The notes: generated by a model not told the origin, from the sequence alone. A stretch of DNA of 64,000 bases from Oscillospiraceae bacterium (GCA_022793675.1 JAAWDH010000016.1:1-64000), one strand, 5' to 3'. Positions 46,785 to 55,519 are shown, numbered from the stretch's first letter. Translations and numbers: made by a program.

Positions 46785-48266
46785 TTGGAAATCGGGTTTG
46801 ACAAAAATCTTTATATGCAGCGGCAGAAAAAATTCATCGAGGAACGGATTGAGACCTTCGACGGCAAGCTTTACCTGGAGTTTGGCGGCAAGCTTTTTGA
46901 CGACTACCACGCCGCCCGGGTGCTCCCCGGCTTTGACAAGGCCGGGAAAATCCAGCTGCTTTACGAAATGCGGGACAAGGCGGAGATTATCTTCTGTATC
47001 AGCGCCATGGACATCGAAAAAACCCGCACCCGCACGGGGCTGGATATCCCTTACGATATGGACACGCTGCGGCTGATTGACAGCATTTCCGCGATGGGCA
47101 TCAGCGTCAACAGCGTCGTCATCACCCAATTCACCGGCCAGCAAGCCGCCGCGAATTTCGCCGCAAAGCTTGCCATCCGCGGCGTCCGCCATTACATCCA
47201 CCACCCTATCGCCGGCTATCCTCAGGATATCAGCCATATTGTCAGCGACGAAGGCTACGGCTCCAATCCATACGTTGAAACAACCAAGCCGCTGGTGGTG
47301 GTCACCGCCCCCGGCGCAGGCTCAGGCAAGCTTGCTACCTGCCTCTCCCAGATTTACCATGAATACCGCCGGGGAATCAAAGCCGGCTATGCGAAATTCG
47401 AGACCTTCCCTATCTGGAACCTGCCCTTGAAGCATCCAGTCAACCTGGCCTACGAAGCGGCCACGGCCGATCTGATGGACACCAATATGATCGACCCCTT
47501 CCACCTGGAAGCCTACGGCGTTTCGACCGTCAACTACAACCGGGATATCGAAGCTTTCCCAATCGTCAAGACGATTTTAGGGCGGATTACTGGCGACGAA
47601 AACTTTTACCGCAGCCCTACCGATATGGGCGTCAATATGGCCGGCTATGCGATTACCAGCGATGAGATCTGCCAGCTGGCCGCCAAGCAGGAGATCATTT
47701 TCCGTTACTTCCAGGAGCTTTGCAGCCAGAAACAGGGCCGCAGCAGCGAAGAAATTGTCGACCGCTTAGGGATGATTATGGCCCAGCTAAATCTAACGCC
47801 GGAAGGCCGCCCCTGCGTCCTCCCTGCACGGGAAAAATCCGTTGAAAAGGATGCGCCGGCCGCCGCTATCCAGCTTTGCGACGGGCGGATTGTCACTGGG
47901 CGGGTCACCGCCCTGATGAGCGCCTCGGCCGCCTGCGTCATGAACGCCATCAAGGCCTTGGCTGATGTCGACGACAGCCAGCTGCTGATTTCCGACATGG
48001 CCCTAAAGCCGATGCTCAATCTGAAAACCGACATCTTGGGCAGCCGCTCGGAAGTGCTCAAGCTGGACGATGTGCTTTTTGCTTTAGCGATTTCCGCCGC
48101 CAGCGATCCGATGGCCGCTTTAGCGATGGAGAAGCTCAAAGAGCTGCGCGGCAGCGAAATGCACTCCACCCAGATGCTCCACGCTGGCGACCAGGATACG
48201 GTGCGCAAGCTGGGCATCCGTTTAACCTGCGATCCAGTCTATCCCAGCAAGGATCTGTTTTTTTAA
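46785..48266 (+). CDS. DUF1846 family protein
   Basis: This 493-residue cytoplasmic protein is highly conserved in Firmicutes. The sequence GFDKNLYMQRQKKFIEERI at the start, TAPGAGSGKLATCLSQIYHEY near 170-190 (a P-loop-like Gly-rich loop) and the long DLMDTNMIDPFHLEAYG identify DUF1846. Its biochemical function is not established. Translation starts with TTG, eight bases after AGGGGG. It is followed by a small gene 15 bases downstream, probably in the same operon. Confidence 0.88.
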   Translation: MEIGFDKNLYMQRQKKFIEERIETFDGKLYLEFGGKLFDDYHAARVLPGFDKAGKIQLLYEMRDKAEIIFCISAMDIEKTRTRTGLDIPYDMDTLRLIDSISAMGISVNSVVITQFTGQQAAANFAAKLAIRGVRHYIHHPIAGYPQDISHIVSDEGYGSNPYVETTKPLVVVTAPGAGSGKLATCLSQIYHEYRRGIKAGYAKFETFPIWNLPLKHPVNLAYEAATADLMDTNMIDPFHLEAYGVSTVNYNRDIEAFPIVKTILGRITGDENFYRSPTDMGVNMAGYAITSDEICQLAAKQEIIFRYFQELCSQKQGRSSEEIVDRLGMIMAQLNLTPEGRPCVLPAREKSVEKDAPAAAIQLCDGRIVTGRVTALMSASAACVMNAIKALADVDDSQLLISDMALKPMLNLKTDILGSRSEVLKLDDVLFALAISAASDPMAALAMEKLKELRGSEMHSTQMLHAGDQDTVRKLGIRLTCDPVYPSKDLFF

Positions 48267-48281
48267 CAGCTTGACGGAACG

Positions 48282-48743
48282 TTGGGGAAGTTATTGTTGA
48301 TAACGTTGGAAATATTTGAAAAGCTGTTGGAAGAAGGCAGCGGACGCCTTCCGCTGTTAACCCTTAAGGAATTTTTCAGAGGGAATACAGAGGAGGATTC
48401 CATCGCGCCGAACCGGCTGGGATTTGGACGCCCAGCCTTGGCTGAAATATGGGGCAGGCTGCAAGAAGTAGAGACAATGCCAGGCATAGCGTGGATCCAT
48501 GTTGCCTTACACGACGATTCGGTGATTACAGAGTACAAAGGAAGAAAAGCCTGGCACCTTTTGGGTGAGCAAATTATTGTATGCACATCCCTTTCAGGGC
48601 AAGAACTAGAAAAGCTGGCGGACTGCGAATGGCTCTGCTCCGACGGAGCGGAAGAATGGCAGCCTGCCAGGCTGGACGCCTTATTCTCCCGCAGGCCGGC
48701 TGTCCCGGCTGGCTTTAGCTGCTTTGGGATTGAGTGGGACTAG
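48282..48743 (+). CDS. Hypothetical protein downstream of the DUF1846 gene
   Basis: I do not recognise this protein of up to 153 residues. It is acidic, with no signal peptide or membrane segment and several Trp and Cys (CEWLCSDGAEEW). Start uncertain: TTG at 48282 has only ACGGAAC in front, while GGGGAAG at 48285-48291 would serve a TTG at about 48297. It ends at a strong terminator, so it looks like a real last gene of the operon. Confidence 0.6.
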   Translation: MGKLLLITLEIFEKLLEEGSGRLPLLTLKEFFRGNTEEDSIAPNRLGFGRPALAEIWGRLQEVETMPGIAWIHVALHDDSVITEYKGRKAWHLLGEQIIVCTSLSGQELEKLADCEWLCSDGAEEWQPARLDALFSRRPAVPAGFSCFGIEWD

Positions 48744-48744
48744 A

Positions 48745-48780
48745 AAAAGGCCGGGAAGGGCAGCGCCTTTCCCGGCTTTA
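48745..48780 (+). terminator. Rho-independent terminator
   Basis: GCCGGGAAGGG and CCTTTCCCGGC pair (11 bp, one G-U) with a five-base loop, A-run before and TTTA after. Confidence 0.8.
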
Positions 48781-48894
48781 CCTGTTCTTTACAAAAAAAT
48801 GACAACAAACTGGCTGCATATCTGCCCGTCCCGGCGTAAAATAGAAAATGGAAAGAAAGATAAACCGCCTATGGATAAAGAAGGGACGAAGCAG

Positions 48895-49449
48895 ATGAAG
48901 AAACTTTTTTGGCAGGCAAATCTCACGGCCGCCGCAGTGGCTATCGCTCTGTTTGGACTAATGGCCGGCGTGCTGCGCTGGAACTTGATCGGCGCGTTCT
49001 TGCTGGCAGCAGGGATTTTCCTGGGGCTGGCTGTGCTTTTAAACCCTCACGACAGGCTTTCGCCGCAGGAAGGGGAAGGCCCTTCGCCGTTTGAGGGCTT
49101 AGAGCAGAAACTGGAACGCTTCCAGGTATCCGCCCTGCAGTGCAGCGACTTGCGGCTGCGGGACGCTGGACGGAGCCTTTATAACAGCGCCCGCAGCGTT
49201 TTGGATTACCTGCAGGCCGTACCGGAAAAGGCCGCGATGGTCCAGCAAGCGCCTTGGCAGGGGTTGGCGGGGCTGGAAGCCCTAACTGCGCAGTATCTGA
49301 AACGGGAAAGCGACGAGGAGTTAGGGGCGGCCGTATTGAAAATGACGGCTGAACTAGACCGGGCTTTTTCCGGCCAGCTGGAACGGCTGCTGCAAACTAC
49401 AGAGCCCAGTACAGAAGAGCCTCACACTCCCTGCAGAGCACAAGGGTGA
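48895..49449 (+). CDS. Membrane protein, possibly XpaC-like
   Basis: The 184 residues begin with two hydrophobic helices (about 10-50), followed by a soluble helical part with Leu/Gln/Glu-rich sequence (GLEQKLERFQVSALQ...). The layout recalls the XpaC family (5-bromo-4-chloroindolyl phosphate hydrolysis), often found next to TelA; no telA is in the window, so the name is tentative. ATG 48895 has AAGGGA nine bases upstream; ATG 48871 is in frame without a site. Confidence 0.6.
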   Translation: MKKLFWQANLTAAAVAIALFGLMAGVLRWNLIGAFLLAAGIFLGLAVLLNPHDRLSPQEGEGPSPFEGLEQKLERFQVSALQCSDLRLRDAGRSLYNSARSVLDYLQAVPEKAAMVQQAPWQGLAGLEALTAQYLKRESDEELGAAVLKMTAELDRAFSGQLERLLQTTEPSTEEPHTPCRAQG

Positions 49450-49464
49450 CCGATAGACAATGGG

Positions 49465-49491
49465 CGCAGCCAGCAGGCTGCGTTTTTATTT
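49465..49491 (+). terminator. Rho-independent terminator
   Basis: CGCAGCC-AGCA-GGCTGCG is followed by TTTTTATTTT. It lies directly against the end of the convergent lysozyme gene. Confidence 0.85.
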
Positions 49492-50328
49492 TGCCTCCAA
49501 CACCGCGCCGTCCTTATCCGTGATAATGCAGGCCCCCTCCGGCACGCCTTCGGCAGCCTTTATGTTGAGCCAATAGGCTTTTCCTTTCCAGAGAAGCCAA
49601 CCTGTCGCCATACGTCCGTCCTCCCCCAGCCAGTACCACCAGCCTTTGTCTTTGATCCAGCGCTCTTTTTGGGGCACGCCGTTCAAGTCGTAGTACCAAT
49701 AGCCGCCCTCCTTGCGCCAGCCGGTTTCCCGTTCCGGCAAAAGGCCGCTGTAGCCCTCGTCCAGGTCGACAGCACCCGAAACGCCCTCCACCGCCCCGCT
49801 GCCGCTATACTGCCACGCCACCAGGTTTTCCCCACGGTAGCTGCACTTTGGCCCATATTGAGCGACCCATAGCGGCCAGTTAGTCAAGCGTTCGCGCTCC
49901 AGCTTATTCATCAGCCAGTCGTAAGAGCAATAGACGCCTGTACGGTACCCTTCCGCCTGGATCTTTTTCATAAACGCAAGGCAGCAATCGGTACGCGTCT
50001 TATTACCCAGCCCGATGATAGCAGGCACGTATTCTTGATCAAAAAAAACGGGCAGCGTAATTTTTTCCCGATAAGACGCTAAAATTTTCAAGCAGACCTC
50101 GGCTTCAGCCTCCGCCTCCGCAGCTGAAAGTGCATAAGAAAACCAATAAGCGCCCACCGGCAGCCCCACCGACGCCGCGCCGTTGATATGCGCTTTGAAC
50201 ATCGGGTCCTGCTGGCTCAGGTAGCGCCCATACCCGGCCCGAATAATGGCGAAGGATTTGCCGGCCGCTTTAACCTTTTCCCAGTCAACCTGCCGTTGGT
50301 ATTTAGATAAATCGATTCCCTGCATCAT
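49486..50328 (-). CDS. GH25 lysozyme (endolysin) with C-terminal cell-wall-binding repeats
   Basis: This 280-residue N-acetylmuramidase of the GH25 (Cellosyl-type) fold has GIDLSKYQRQVDW at its start, IIRAGYG near 29, the catalytic DxE as FFDQEY near 96 and WQYSGSGAVEGVSGAVDLD at the end of the domain. Residues 205-270 are aromatic wall-binding repeats (GWRKEGGYWYYDLNG, GRMATGWL) like those of the large surface protein. No signal peptide is present, so export depends on the holin encoded next to it. AAGGAG is eight bases before the first of two ATGs. Confidence 0.9.
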   Translation of the reverse strand: MMQGIDLSKYQRQVDWEKVKAAGKSFAIIRAGYGRYLSQQDPMFKAHINGAASVGLPVGAYWFSYALSAAEAEAEAEVCLKILASYREKITLPVFFDQEYVPAIIGLGNKTRTDCCLAFMKKIQAEGYRTGVYCSYDWLMNKLERERLTNWPLWVAQYGPKCSYRGENLVAWQYSGSGAVEGVSGAVDLDEGYSGLLPERETGWRKEGGYWYYDLNGVPQKERWIKDKGWWYWLGEDGRMATGWLLWKGKAYWLNIKAAEGVPEGACIITDKDGAVLEAK

Positions 50329-50388
50329 TTTCCCGCTCCTTTCCGTTATATCATTTTATGCTGCTAAAAGGCAGCCGGTGCGCCGGCG

Positions 50389-50835
50389 TCAGCGGCTAGA
50401 ACCGGTCCCTTTATCGCCTTTGCCCTTCAGCAGCTCGATTGCCTGCTTAAAAACGCCTGGCAGCGGCACCCCGATAAGCCCGGCATTTTCTAGGATAGAG
50501 ATGGATTCGTTGGCAATAAAGCCGATAACCGCCGAGGTTCTGATACAGCCTGTCCCCAGTATTAGGTCCAACCGGTAAGCTGCCATTACCAGCATCAGCG
50601 TCATGATTTTACGCATCAGCCCCTGCCAGCCCACCGCAGAAGACAGCCCGCCGCCTGCGGTTTTCCGCGAACGGCTAAGCGCTGCCGTCAGCAAACCGGT
50701 CAGGAAATCCACAGCCATAAAGATGACTAATGTTGTCAAATCGCTTGACCAGCCGCCGAAAAGGTTGGCGATTATACCGCCTGCTGCGCCGACAAAACTG
50801 CAGACCGCAAGCCGTGCATGATGTAATTGTTCCAT
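50389..50835 (-). CDS. Phage-type holin (TcdE-like, holin family 4)
   Basis: This 148-residue membrane protein has three or four hydrophobic segments and a basic C-terminus (KGKGDKGTGSSR). The sequence FGGWSSDLTTLVIFMAVDFLTGLLTA is characteristic of the toxin-secretion/phage-lysis holin family. ATG 50835 follows AAGGAGGGG. The lysozyme gene starts 60 bases downstream, making a complete lysis cassette without other phage genes. Confidence 0.88.
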   Translation of the reverse strand: MEQLHHARLAVCSFVGAAGGIIANLFGGWSSDLTTLVIFMAVDFLTGLLTAALSRSRKTAGGGLSSAVGWQGLMRKIMTLMLVMAAYRLDLILGTGCIRTSAVIGFIANESISILENAGLIGVPLPGVFKQAIELLKGKGDKGTGSSR

Positions 50836-51002
50836 AGCCCCTCCTTGTTTGAACACAAATGTTTGTTTGTCATGGCGATTTTTTATCCCTTGTCAGCTCC
50901 GTTTTCTCCGCCTGATTGGAGAACATTTTATCGCCGCGTTGGGTTATGTCCTATAAGATACCAGCTTTTTCAACATTTGTCAACCCTTTATTGTAAAATT
51001 TT

Positions 51003-51102
51003 GGACGGGAGTACAGATCACTTTCTGAAGAAAGCTCTGCAAAGGCTTTTAATCGCTAGGGGACTTAAGTAAATAATGTGAAGGAACTGCTGCGCCGATA
51101 AG
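51003..51102 (+). repeat. Dispersed intergenic repeat copy (L)
   Basis: GGACGGGAGTACAGATCACTT, CTGAAGAAAGC and TGCAAAGGCTTTTAATCGCT are followed by a CTGCGCCGATAA tail. It occupies part of the 379-bp gene-free stretch 50836-51214. The remainder of that stretch holds an ATGGCCC/GGGCCAT hairpin (51111-51136) and G/C-rich stems but no gene. Confidence 0.85.
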
Positions 51103-51214
51103 CCCTCTTGATGGCCCAATCGTTTAGGGCCATGCAAACGGCCTTCGCGCAGTGGTATCTGCGTGTGGCTGCAGGCCGCATTCGCGGCCCGCCTACAGCG
51201 AAGATGACCAACAC

Positions 51215-51370
51215 TTAATCTATCATTACGGCGTATAACGTCTCGCCCGCCTTCATTACCCTGTAACGCTCGTAACCGCTTACGCGGACGGTATCAAGAA
51301 AAACAGCCTCTTGCGGCGCGCTTGGCAGGATTTTCGCCGCGCCGTGGCTGCACATCAGATAACGCTCCAT
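51215..51370 (-). CDS. Small hypothetical protein downstream of spoVG region
   Basis: This 51-residue protein starts MERYLMCSHGAAKILPSAPQ. The strong ribosome site AAAGGAGG seven bases before ATG 51370 is the main evidence. There is no membrane segment and no family I recognise. It lies downstream of spoVG beyond a terminator. Confidence 0.65.
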   Translation of the reverse strand: MERYLMCSHGAAKILPSAPQEAVFLDTVRVSGYERYRVMKAGETLYAVMID

Positions 51371-51431
51371 CTTTCCGCCTCCTTTCAAAGCTAGTTTCTG
51401 CGGCAGGCTCGCTTTTAAAGGCGGAAAATTT

Positions 51432-51479
51432 TGCAAACAAAAACCGCCCCGCAGCCCTCGCCGGACTGCAAGGCGGTTC
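51432..51479 (-). terminator. Terminator after spoVG
   Basis: On the minus strand AACCGCC (with an inner TGCAG/CTGC stem) pairs with GGCGGTT, followed by TTTTGTTTGC. Confidence 0.75.
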
Positions 51480-51485
51480 TAATAA

Positions 51486-51818
51486 CTATCCCATCACGGC
51501 CGGCGACGCAGCCGCCGCCACCGCCCCCAGCGGCAGCGATTCTATCACTGGCTGCGGATGGAGCGCCAGCTCGTGCTTGTAGGCGGTGAGCACGGCGTCT
51601 TCAAACTGCCGCCGCGCCATTGGGGAAATCGGGTGGGCAATATCCCGAAAAACGCCGTTTGCCTCCTTGCGGCTGGGCATCGCCACAAACAGCCTTTCTG
51701 GGCCTTCAATGACCTTGATGTCGTGGATCGCGATTTCGTCGTCGACCGTAACCGACACCACCGCCCGCAGACGGCCTTCCTGCAGCAGCCTTCTTACCTT
51801 GATATCCGTGATGTTCAT
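51486..51818 (-). CDS. spoVG: Septation/sporulation regulator SpoVG
   Basis: This 110-residue RNA/DNA-binding regulator shows the full family signature: MNITDIKVRRL, LRAVVSVTVDDEIAIHDIKVIEG, and FVAMPSRKE followed by FRDIAHPI. The C-terminus is an Ala/Pro-rich tail slightly longer than usual. AAGGGA precedes the ATG. SpoVG is linked to sporulation and division but also occurs in non-sporulating Firmicutes. Confidence 0.95.
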   Translation of the reverse strand: MNITDIKVRRLLQEGRLRAVVSVTVDDEIAIHDIKVIEGPERLFVAMPSRKEANGVFRDIAHPISPMARRQFEDAVLTAYKHELALHPQPVIESLPLGAVAAAASPAVMG

Positions 51819-52009
51819 TCTGATCCCTTGCCTTTCTGATATTGAAATGTTGGGCGCATAGAGCTTTTATGCTTGACAGCGCCGGTTATCCTGTCGGGGC
51901 ATCCCGCCCCTGCGTCAAAAGTGTGGGCCAATCCGGCGCTTTTATTCGCCCTAACTGGGAAAGAAAAACAAAATCTTGTAAACAATAGGTAAAAGAGGCT
52001 GGTTCCGCC

Positions 52010-52038
52010 TTGCTTTCCTGTCAAAAATATGGTATTCT
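52010..52038 (+). promoter_or_regulatory. Sigma-A promoter of the DUF6106-acpS-nnr operon
   Basis: TTGCTT and TATTCT are 17 bp apart, about 60 bp upstream of the first start codon. Confidence 0.7.
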
Positions 52039-52101
52039 GGAAGAGTAATCATCGGCCAGGCGATAGCCTTTGGCAGTACACAGAAAGGTTTGGTCATTTC
52101 A

Positions 52102-52647
52102 ATGGATGTTTTTGTTGAGTATCTGGTCAAAAAGAAGAATGGCGCAAAGGAATGGGCGCTGTGGGTCCTGATCGGGGCGGGCGCATTGCTGCTTTTTGCG
52201 GTGCTGATGTACCTGGGGATGCTATTCAGCGCCTTCTCCATGGTGACGACGCTGCTGGCTTTCGGCGCGCTCTACGGCGGCTATCTGCTGATCACCAATA
52301 TGAATGTGGAATATGAGTATATTGTGACCAACGGCGAAATGGACGTGGACAAGATTATTGCCCGCCGCCGCCGTAAGCGCCTGCTGACCGCCAACGCCCG
52401 CTCTTTTGAGAAGTTTGGCCCCTTTAAGCTGGAAGAGCATCAAAACGGGCAGTACCAGAACCGGGTCTACGCCTGCACCTCCCCTAACGACCCCGGCTGC
52501 TTTTATGCGGTCCTGACCCATCCGAAACTAGGGCGTACCCTGCTGGTCTTTACCCCCAACGACCGGGTCTTGAACGCCATGAAAAGTTTTATCCCCAAAC
52601 AGGCCGGCGACAATGCTTCGTACGGGACTCGACCTGCTGAACATTGA
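52102..52647 (+). CDS. Two-helix membrane protein, DUF6106-like
   Basis: This 181-residue protein begins MDVFVEYLVKKKNGAKEW and has two membrane helices (about 20-70). A basic stretch (RRRRKRL) and a soluble C-terminal domain of about 100 residues follow. It looks like the DUF6106 family of Clostridia; function unknown. ATG 52102 is used; an in-frame TTG at 52090 abuts AAAGG. Its end overlaps acpS by 35 bases. Confidence 0.7.
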   Translation: MDVFVEYLVKKKNGAKEWALWVLIGAGALLLFAVLMYLGMLFSAFSMVTTLLAFGALYGGYLLITNMNVEYEYIVTNGEMDVDKIIARRRRKRLLTANARSFEKFGPFKLEEHQNGQYQNRVYACTSPNDPGCFYAVLTHPKLGRTLLVFTPNDRVLNAMKSFIPKQAGDNASYGTRPAEH

Positions 52648-53251
52648 TAGGATCCGGGAAAGCGTGAAAAACCCTCGTTTTGCCGCGAGGGTTTTTTCTG
52701 ATGAGGAACGGCGTTACTTCGCTGGGAAAAAGGATCCCGCGCCCTCAATGGCGGCGAGTTTTGCTGCGAAGGAGGCTTTCTCCAAAGCTTTGGGGACAGG
52801 GGTCCGGGGGTTTTCCTTAAACGAGGTCGGCGTTCAGCGCGGCCCTTTGGGTGAGCCTTCCTTACAGCTTTCCGGCCGGGCGCTGGCCTTGGCGCAAACG
52901 ATGGGGCTTTCTTTTGCTTTGTCCCTGACCCATACCGACGACACCGCCGCTGCTGTTGTGGTCGCCTGGCAGGCTGAAAAAGCCGAAAGCAGCGAAAAAG
53001 CGGCGGCATCTTCAGAAAACCCCGCCCCAAGAAAGGACGATCGCCATGAAAATTCTCACCTCAACCGCCATGAAAGCCGCCGAAGCGGCTGCTGTCGAAC
53101 GGGGCGGCTCCTACCTGGATTTGATGGAAAACGCCGGCGGCGCCGCCGCCAAGCGGATCGCCGCACTGCTAAACGGCATTGCCGGCAAACAGGCGCTGAT
53201 TTTCTGCGGCAAGGGCAACAACGGCGGCGACGGTTTGGTCATCGCCCGTAA
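52613..53251 (+). CDS. acpS: Holo-ACP synthase with an out-of-frame C-terminal extension
   Basis: This enzyme transfers phosphopantetheine to acyl carrier protein. Residues 1-120 are a complete AcpS: GLDLLNIDRIRE (5-16), SFAAKEAFSKALGTG (49-63) and SLTHTDDTAAAVVVAW at the normal end. The reading frame then runs on for 92 more residues, 206 bases into the nnr gene in another frame, giving an Arg-rich tail. AcpS proteins are normally about 120-125 residues, so a stop was probably lost and the tail is likely non-functional. The start overlaps the preceding gene with a weak ribosome site. Confidence 0.85.
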   Translation: MLRTGLDLLNIDRIRESVKNPRFAARVFSDEERRYFAGKKDPAPSMAASFAAKEAFSKALGTGVRGFSLNEVGVQRGPLGEPSLQLSGRALALAQTMGLSFALSLTHTDDTAAAVVVAWQAEKAESSEKAAASSENPAPRKDDRHENSHLNRHESRRSGCCRTGRLLPGFDGKRRRRRRQADRRTAKRHCRQTGADFLRQGQQRRRRFGHRP

Positions 53252-54653
53252 ATTTTTAGAGGCGGGGGCGCTGGTCACGGTTATTTTTGCCCAGGGCTGC
53301 GGCGACGCTGGCGTTGACGAGCAGAAGCTCTCCCCCCTCTCTCGGGCCAACCTGCGGGCCATGGACGGCTGGGGGGAAGACCGGCTGTTAATTTTGGACT
53401 GCACGCTGGGGGACGAGCAGCTGGCGGCACTGGTACAGCAGGCTGCCGTGATTGTCGACGCTGTTTTCGGTACAGGCTTTTCGGGGATTCTGCCCGCTGG
53501 GACGGCAAGGCTTAACCGGGCGGCAGCCAAAGCCTGCGGGCTGCTCTGCGCGCTGGACATCCCCTCCGGCGTCAACTGTGACACAGGGGAGGCGGACGCA
53601 GACAGCTTTCCGGCAGAGGTGACTTTTGCCTTTGCCGCCTTAAAACCCGCCCATGTGCTGAAAGCCTCCGCGCTGCGCTGCGGCCGGGTGGAATTGTTAG
53701 ATATCGGCATCGGCCGCAGCGATATGGACGCCCTGCCTAGCGCTATCGCTCCACTGACCCGCACGCTGGCGGCAAACGCCCTTCCCCGGCGCTCCCCAGA
53801 CAGCCACAAAGGCAGCTACGGCCGGCTTTTGAACGTCGGCGGCTGCCGCCATATGACTGGGGCGGTTATGCTTTCAACGCTGGCGGCGATGGCCGGCGGC
53901 GCAGGGTTAGTCAAGGTCGCCGCGCCAGACGCAGCGACGCCGCTGATTGCCGGGCGGATCCTGCCTTGCATCCACGCCCCGCTGCCGACCGCAGAAAACG
54001 GCGCAATCTCCTTTGAAGGAATTGACAGGCTTTCGGAAGAGCTGCGCTGGGCGACAACGCTGCTTTTGGGCTGTGGACTGTCGGTCTGTGAAGATACCAA
54101 ACTGCTTGTTGAGGAACTGATCACACAGACGCAGATACCCGCTGTGTTGGACGCCGACGCCCTCAACTGCTTAGTCGGGCGGCCCTCCTTACTAAGGAGG
54201 GCTTCTGCGCCGCTTATCCTCACCCCGCACTTGATGGAGATGTCCCGCCTAACTGGCGAACCATTAGAACACTGCCGCAGCCGCCGCTTTGACCTAGCGG
54301 CAAGTTTTGCACGGGAGTACCAGGTGACACTGGTGCTGAAGGACAGCTCGACCGTCGTTGCCGCTCCAGACGGCAGCCTTTACATGACCGCCCCGCCAAA
54401 ACGCACCGTCGACGGCATCCCTGTCTTTGAGGGTTCTTCGACCAGCGGGTTGGCCAAAGGCGGCAGCGGCGATATCTTGGCTGGACTGATTGCCGCGATG
54501 CTCGCCCAGGGGGCTTCTCCGCTGCAGGCGGCGCTCTGCGGCGTCTGGCTCCATGCCCGCGCCGCCGACCTCTGTGAGGAGGAGATGACGGCTTATTGTA
54601 TGCAGCCCACCGACGTGCTGCGCTTTTTACCGGCAGCGTTTAAATTACTGTGA
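53046..54653 (+). CDS. nnr: Bifunctional NAD(P)H-hydrate epimerase/dehydratase
   Basis: The 535-residue repair enzyme for damaged NAD(P)HX has an N-terminal epimerase domain (NnrE: CGKGNNGGDGLVIAR near 57-71). Its C-terminal ADP-dependent dehydratase domain (NnrD) shows SHKGSYGRLLNVGG, LDADALN and the GGSGDILAGLIAAML signature near 480. AAAGGA is seven bases before the ATG. It follows acpS, a common firmicute order, here with a 206-base out-of-frame overlap. Confidence 0.93.
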   Translation: MKILTSTAMKAAEAAAVERGGSYLDLMENAGGAAAKRIAALLNGIAGKQALIFCGKGNNGGDGLVIARKFLEAGALVTVIFAQGCGDAGVDEQKLSPLSRANLRAMDGWGEDRLLILDCTLGDEQLAALVQQAAVIVDAVFGTGFSGILPAGTARLNRAAAKACGLLCALDIPSGVNCDTGEADADSFPAEVTFAFAALKPAHVLKASALRCGRVELLDIGIGRSDMDALPSAIAPLTRTLAANALPRRSPDSHKGSYGRLLNVGGCRHMTGAVMLSTLAAMAGGAGLVKVAAPDAATPLIAGRILPCIHAPLPTAENGAISFEGIDRLSEELRWATTLLLGCGLSVCEDTKLLVEELITQTQIPAVLDADALNCLVGRPSLLRRASAPLILTPHLMEMSRLTGEPLEHCRSRRFDLAASFAREYQVTLVLKDSSTVVAAPDGSLYMTAPPKRTVDGIPVFEGSSTSGLAKGGSGDILAGLIAAMLAQGASPLQAALCGVWLHARAADLCEEEMTAYCMQPTDVLRFLPAAFKLL

Positions 54654-54666
54654 GGGGGGTAAAGCT

Positions 54667-55044
54667 GTGCTTCATTGGCTTGCCGTCATCCTCGGCGTCC
54701 TTTTTGCTGTTTTCCAGATTTTCTACGCTTTTATCATCATAAGCAATCTGATAGAAAATACCGGCTATACCATCCCCAGCGTCATCATTGGCATTCTTCA
54801 CGCCGGCCTGCCCGCCGCATTTGTCTTTTTTGCTTATCAGGCTCTGCTGCGAAAAGCCGCGCAGTATGGCCTGCTGAAAGCGCTGCTCGGTATAATAGCC
54901 TGCGCTGTCGTCTACCTGCTCATCGTTTCGATATGGAACAGAATCGTATTAGGCGACACGCCGGAAATGTGGAAAATCGTCCTTCTGACTGCGGCGCAGA
55001 CCGTTGTCTCCTGCCTGTTCATCTATGCCTTTCTCTTTTTATAA
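54667..55044 (+). CDS. Small four-helix membrane protein
   Basis: The 125 residues are almost entirely hydrophobic, with four predicted helices and no recognisable family. GTG start, eight bases after GAGGGGGG. It begins 13 bases after nnr and probably ends that operon. Confidence 0.65.
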   Translation: MLHWLAVILGVLFAVFQIFYAFIIISNLIENTGYTIPSVIIGILHAGLPAAFVFFAYQALLRKAAQYGLLKALLGIIACAVVYLLIVSIWNRIVLGDTPEMWKIVLLTAAQTVVSCLFIYAFLFL

Positions 55045-55218
55045 CTCGCAGTGACTCGCATTTGCCCGGTGACAGGCGGGGGCGCCTATTGTCACCTGAT
55101 ACCGCGGACAGAATGCTCCGTTTCCCTTCAGGAAGCCGCCCAGGGCAAACTGCCTGACTGCTTTCCCGCAGCGTACGCGGGGGCGTATCGGACTGTCTTT
55201 TTCACATGGTGAAAAAAT

Positions 55219-55475
55219 TGGACTTGTCGAAAAAACTCCGTGTTTTCCTAAGGTTGCCAAGGATTGGGATTCTCAAGGGGCGCGCCCCTTGAGCGGGTCC
55301 AGGGCAGCGCCTTGGTCGCCCTCCGCAGAGGGCGAAATCCCTTTCCCCCAAAAAGAGCAGGATAGCTCGAAAACCCTCTCAAGGGGTTTTCGTATGGAGC
55401 GTAGCTCCATAATACGACAGAAACCTAGCCTTTACCACTCCGAACAACCCAGTGAGTTGTTCGGGCATAGGAAGT
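55219..55475 (+). repeat. Second dispersed repeat family, long copy with multiple hairpins
   Basis: GTCGAAAAAACTCCGTGTTTTC, AGGATAGCTCGAAAACC and GAACAACCCAGTGAGTTGTT are also found inverted in compact form at 59525-59616. The long copy carries two extra blocks. Hairpins are TCAAGGGGCGCGCCCCTTGA (perfect palindrome near 55272), GCCCTC/GAGGGC, GAAAACCC/GGGTTTTC, TATGGAGC/GCTCCATA and CGAACAAC/GTTGTTCG. Confidence 0.7.
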
Positions 55476-55519
55476 AAAATTCTTCATTTTTACGCTAAAC
55501 CATTTTTCGACAGACTGGG

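Noticed and set aside
49486..50835. Prophage
   Set aside because: Only holin and lysozyme are present; no structural, integrase or packaging genes flank them.
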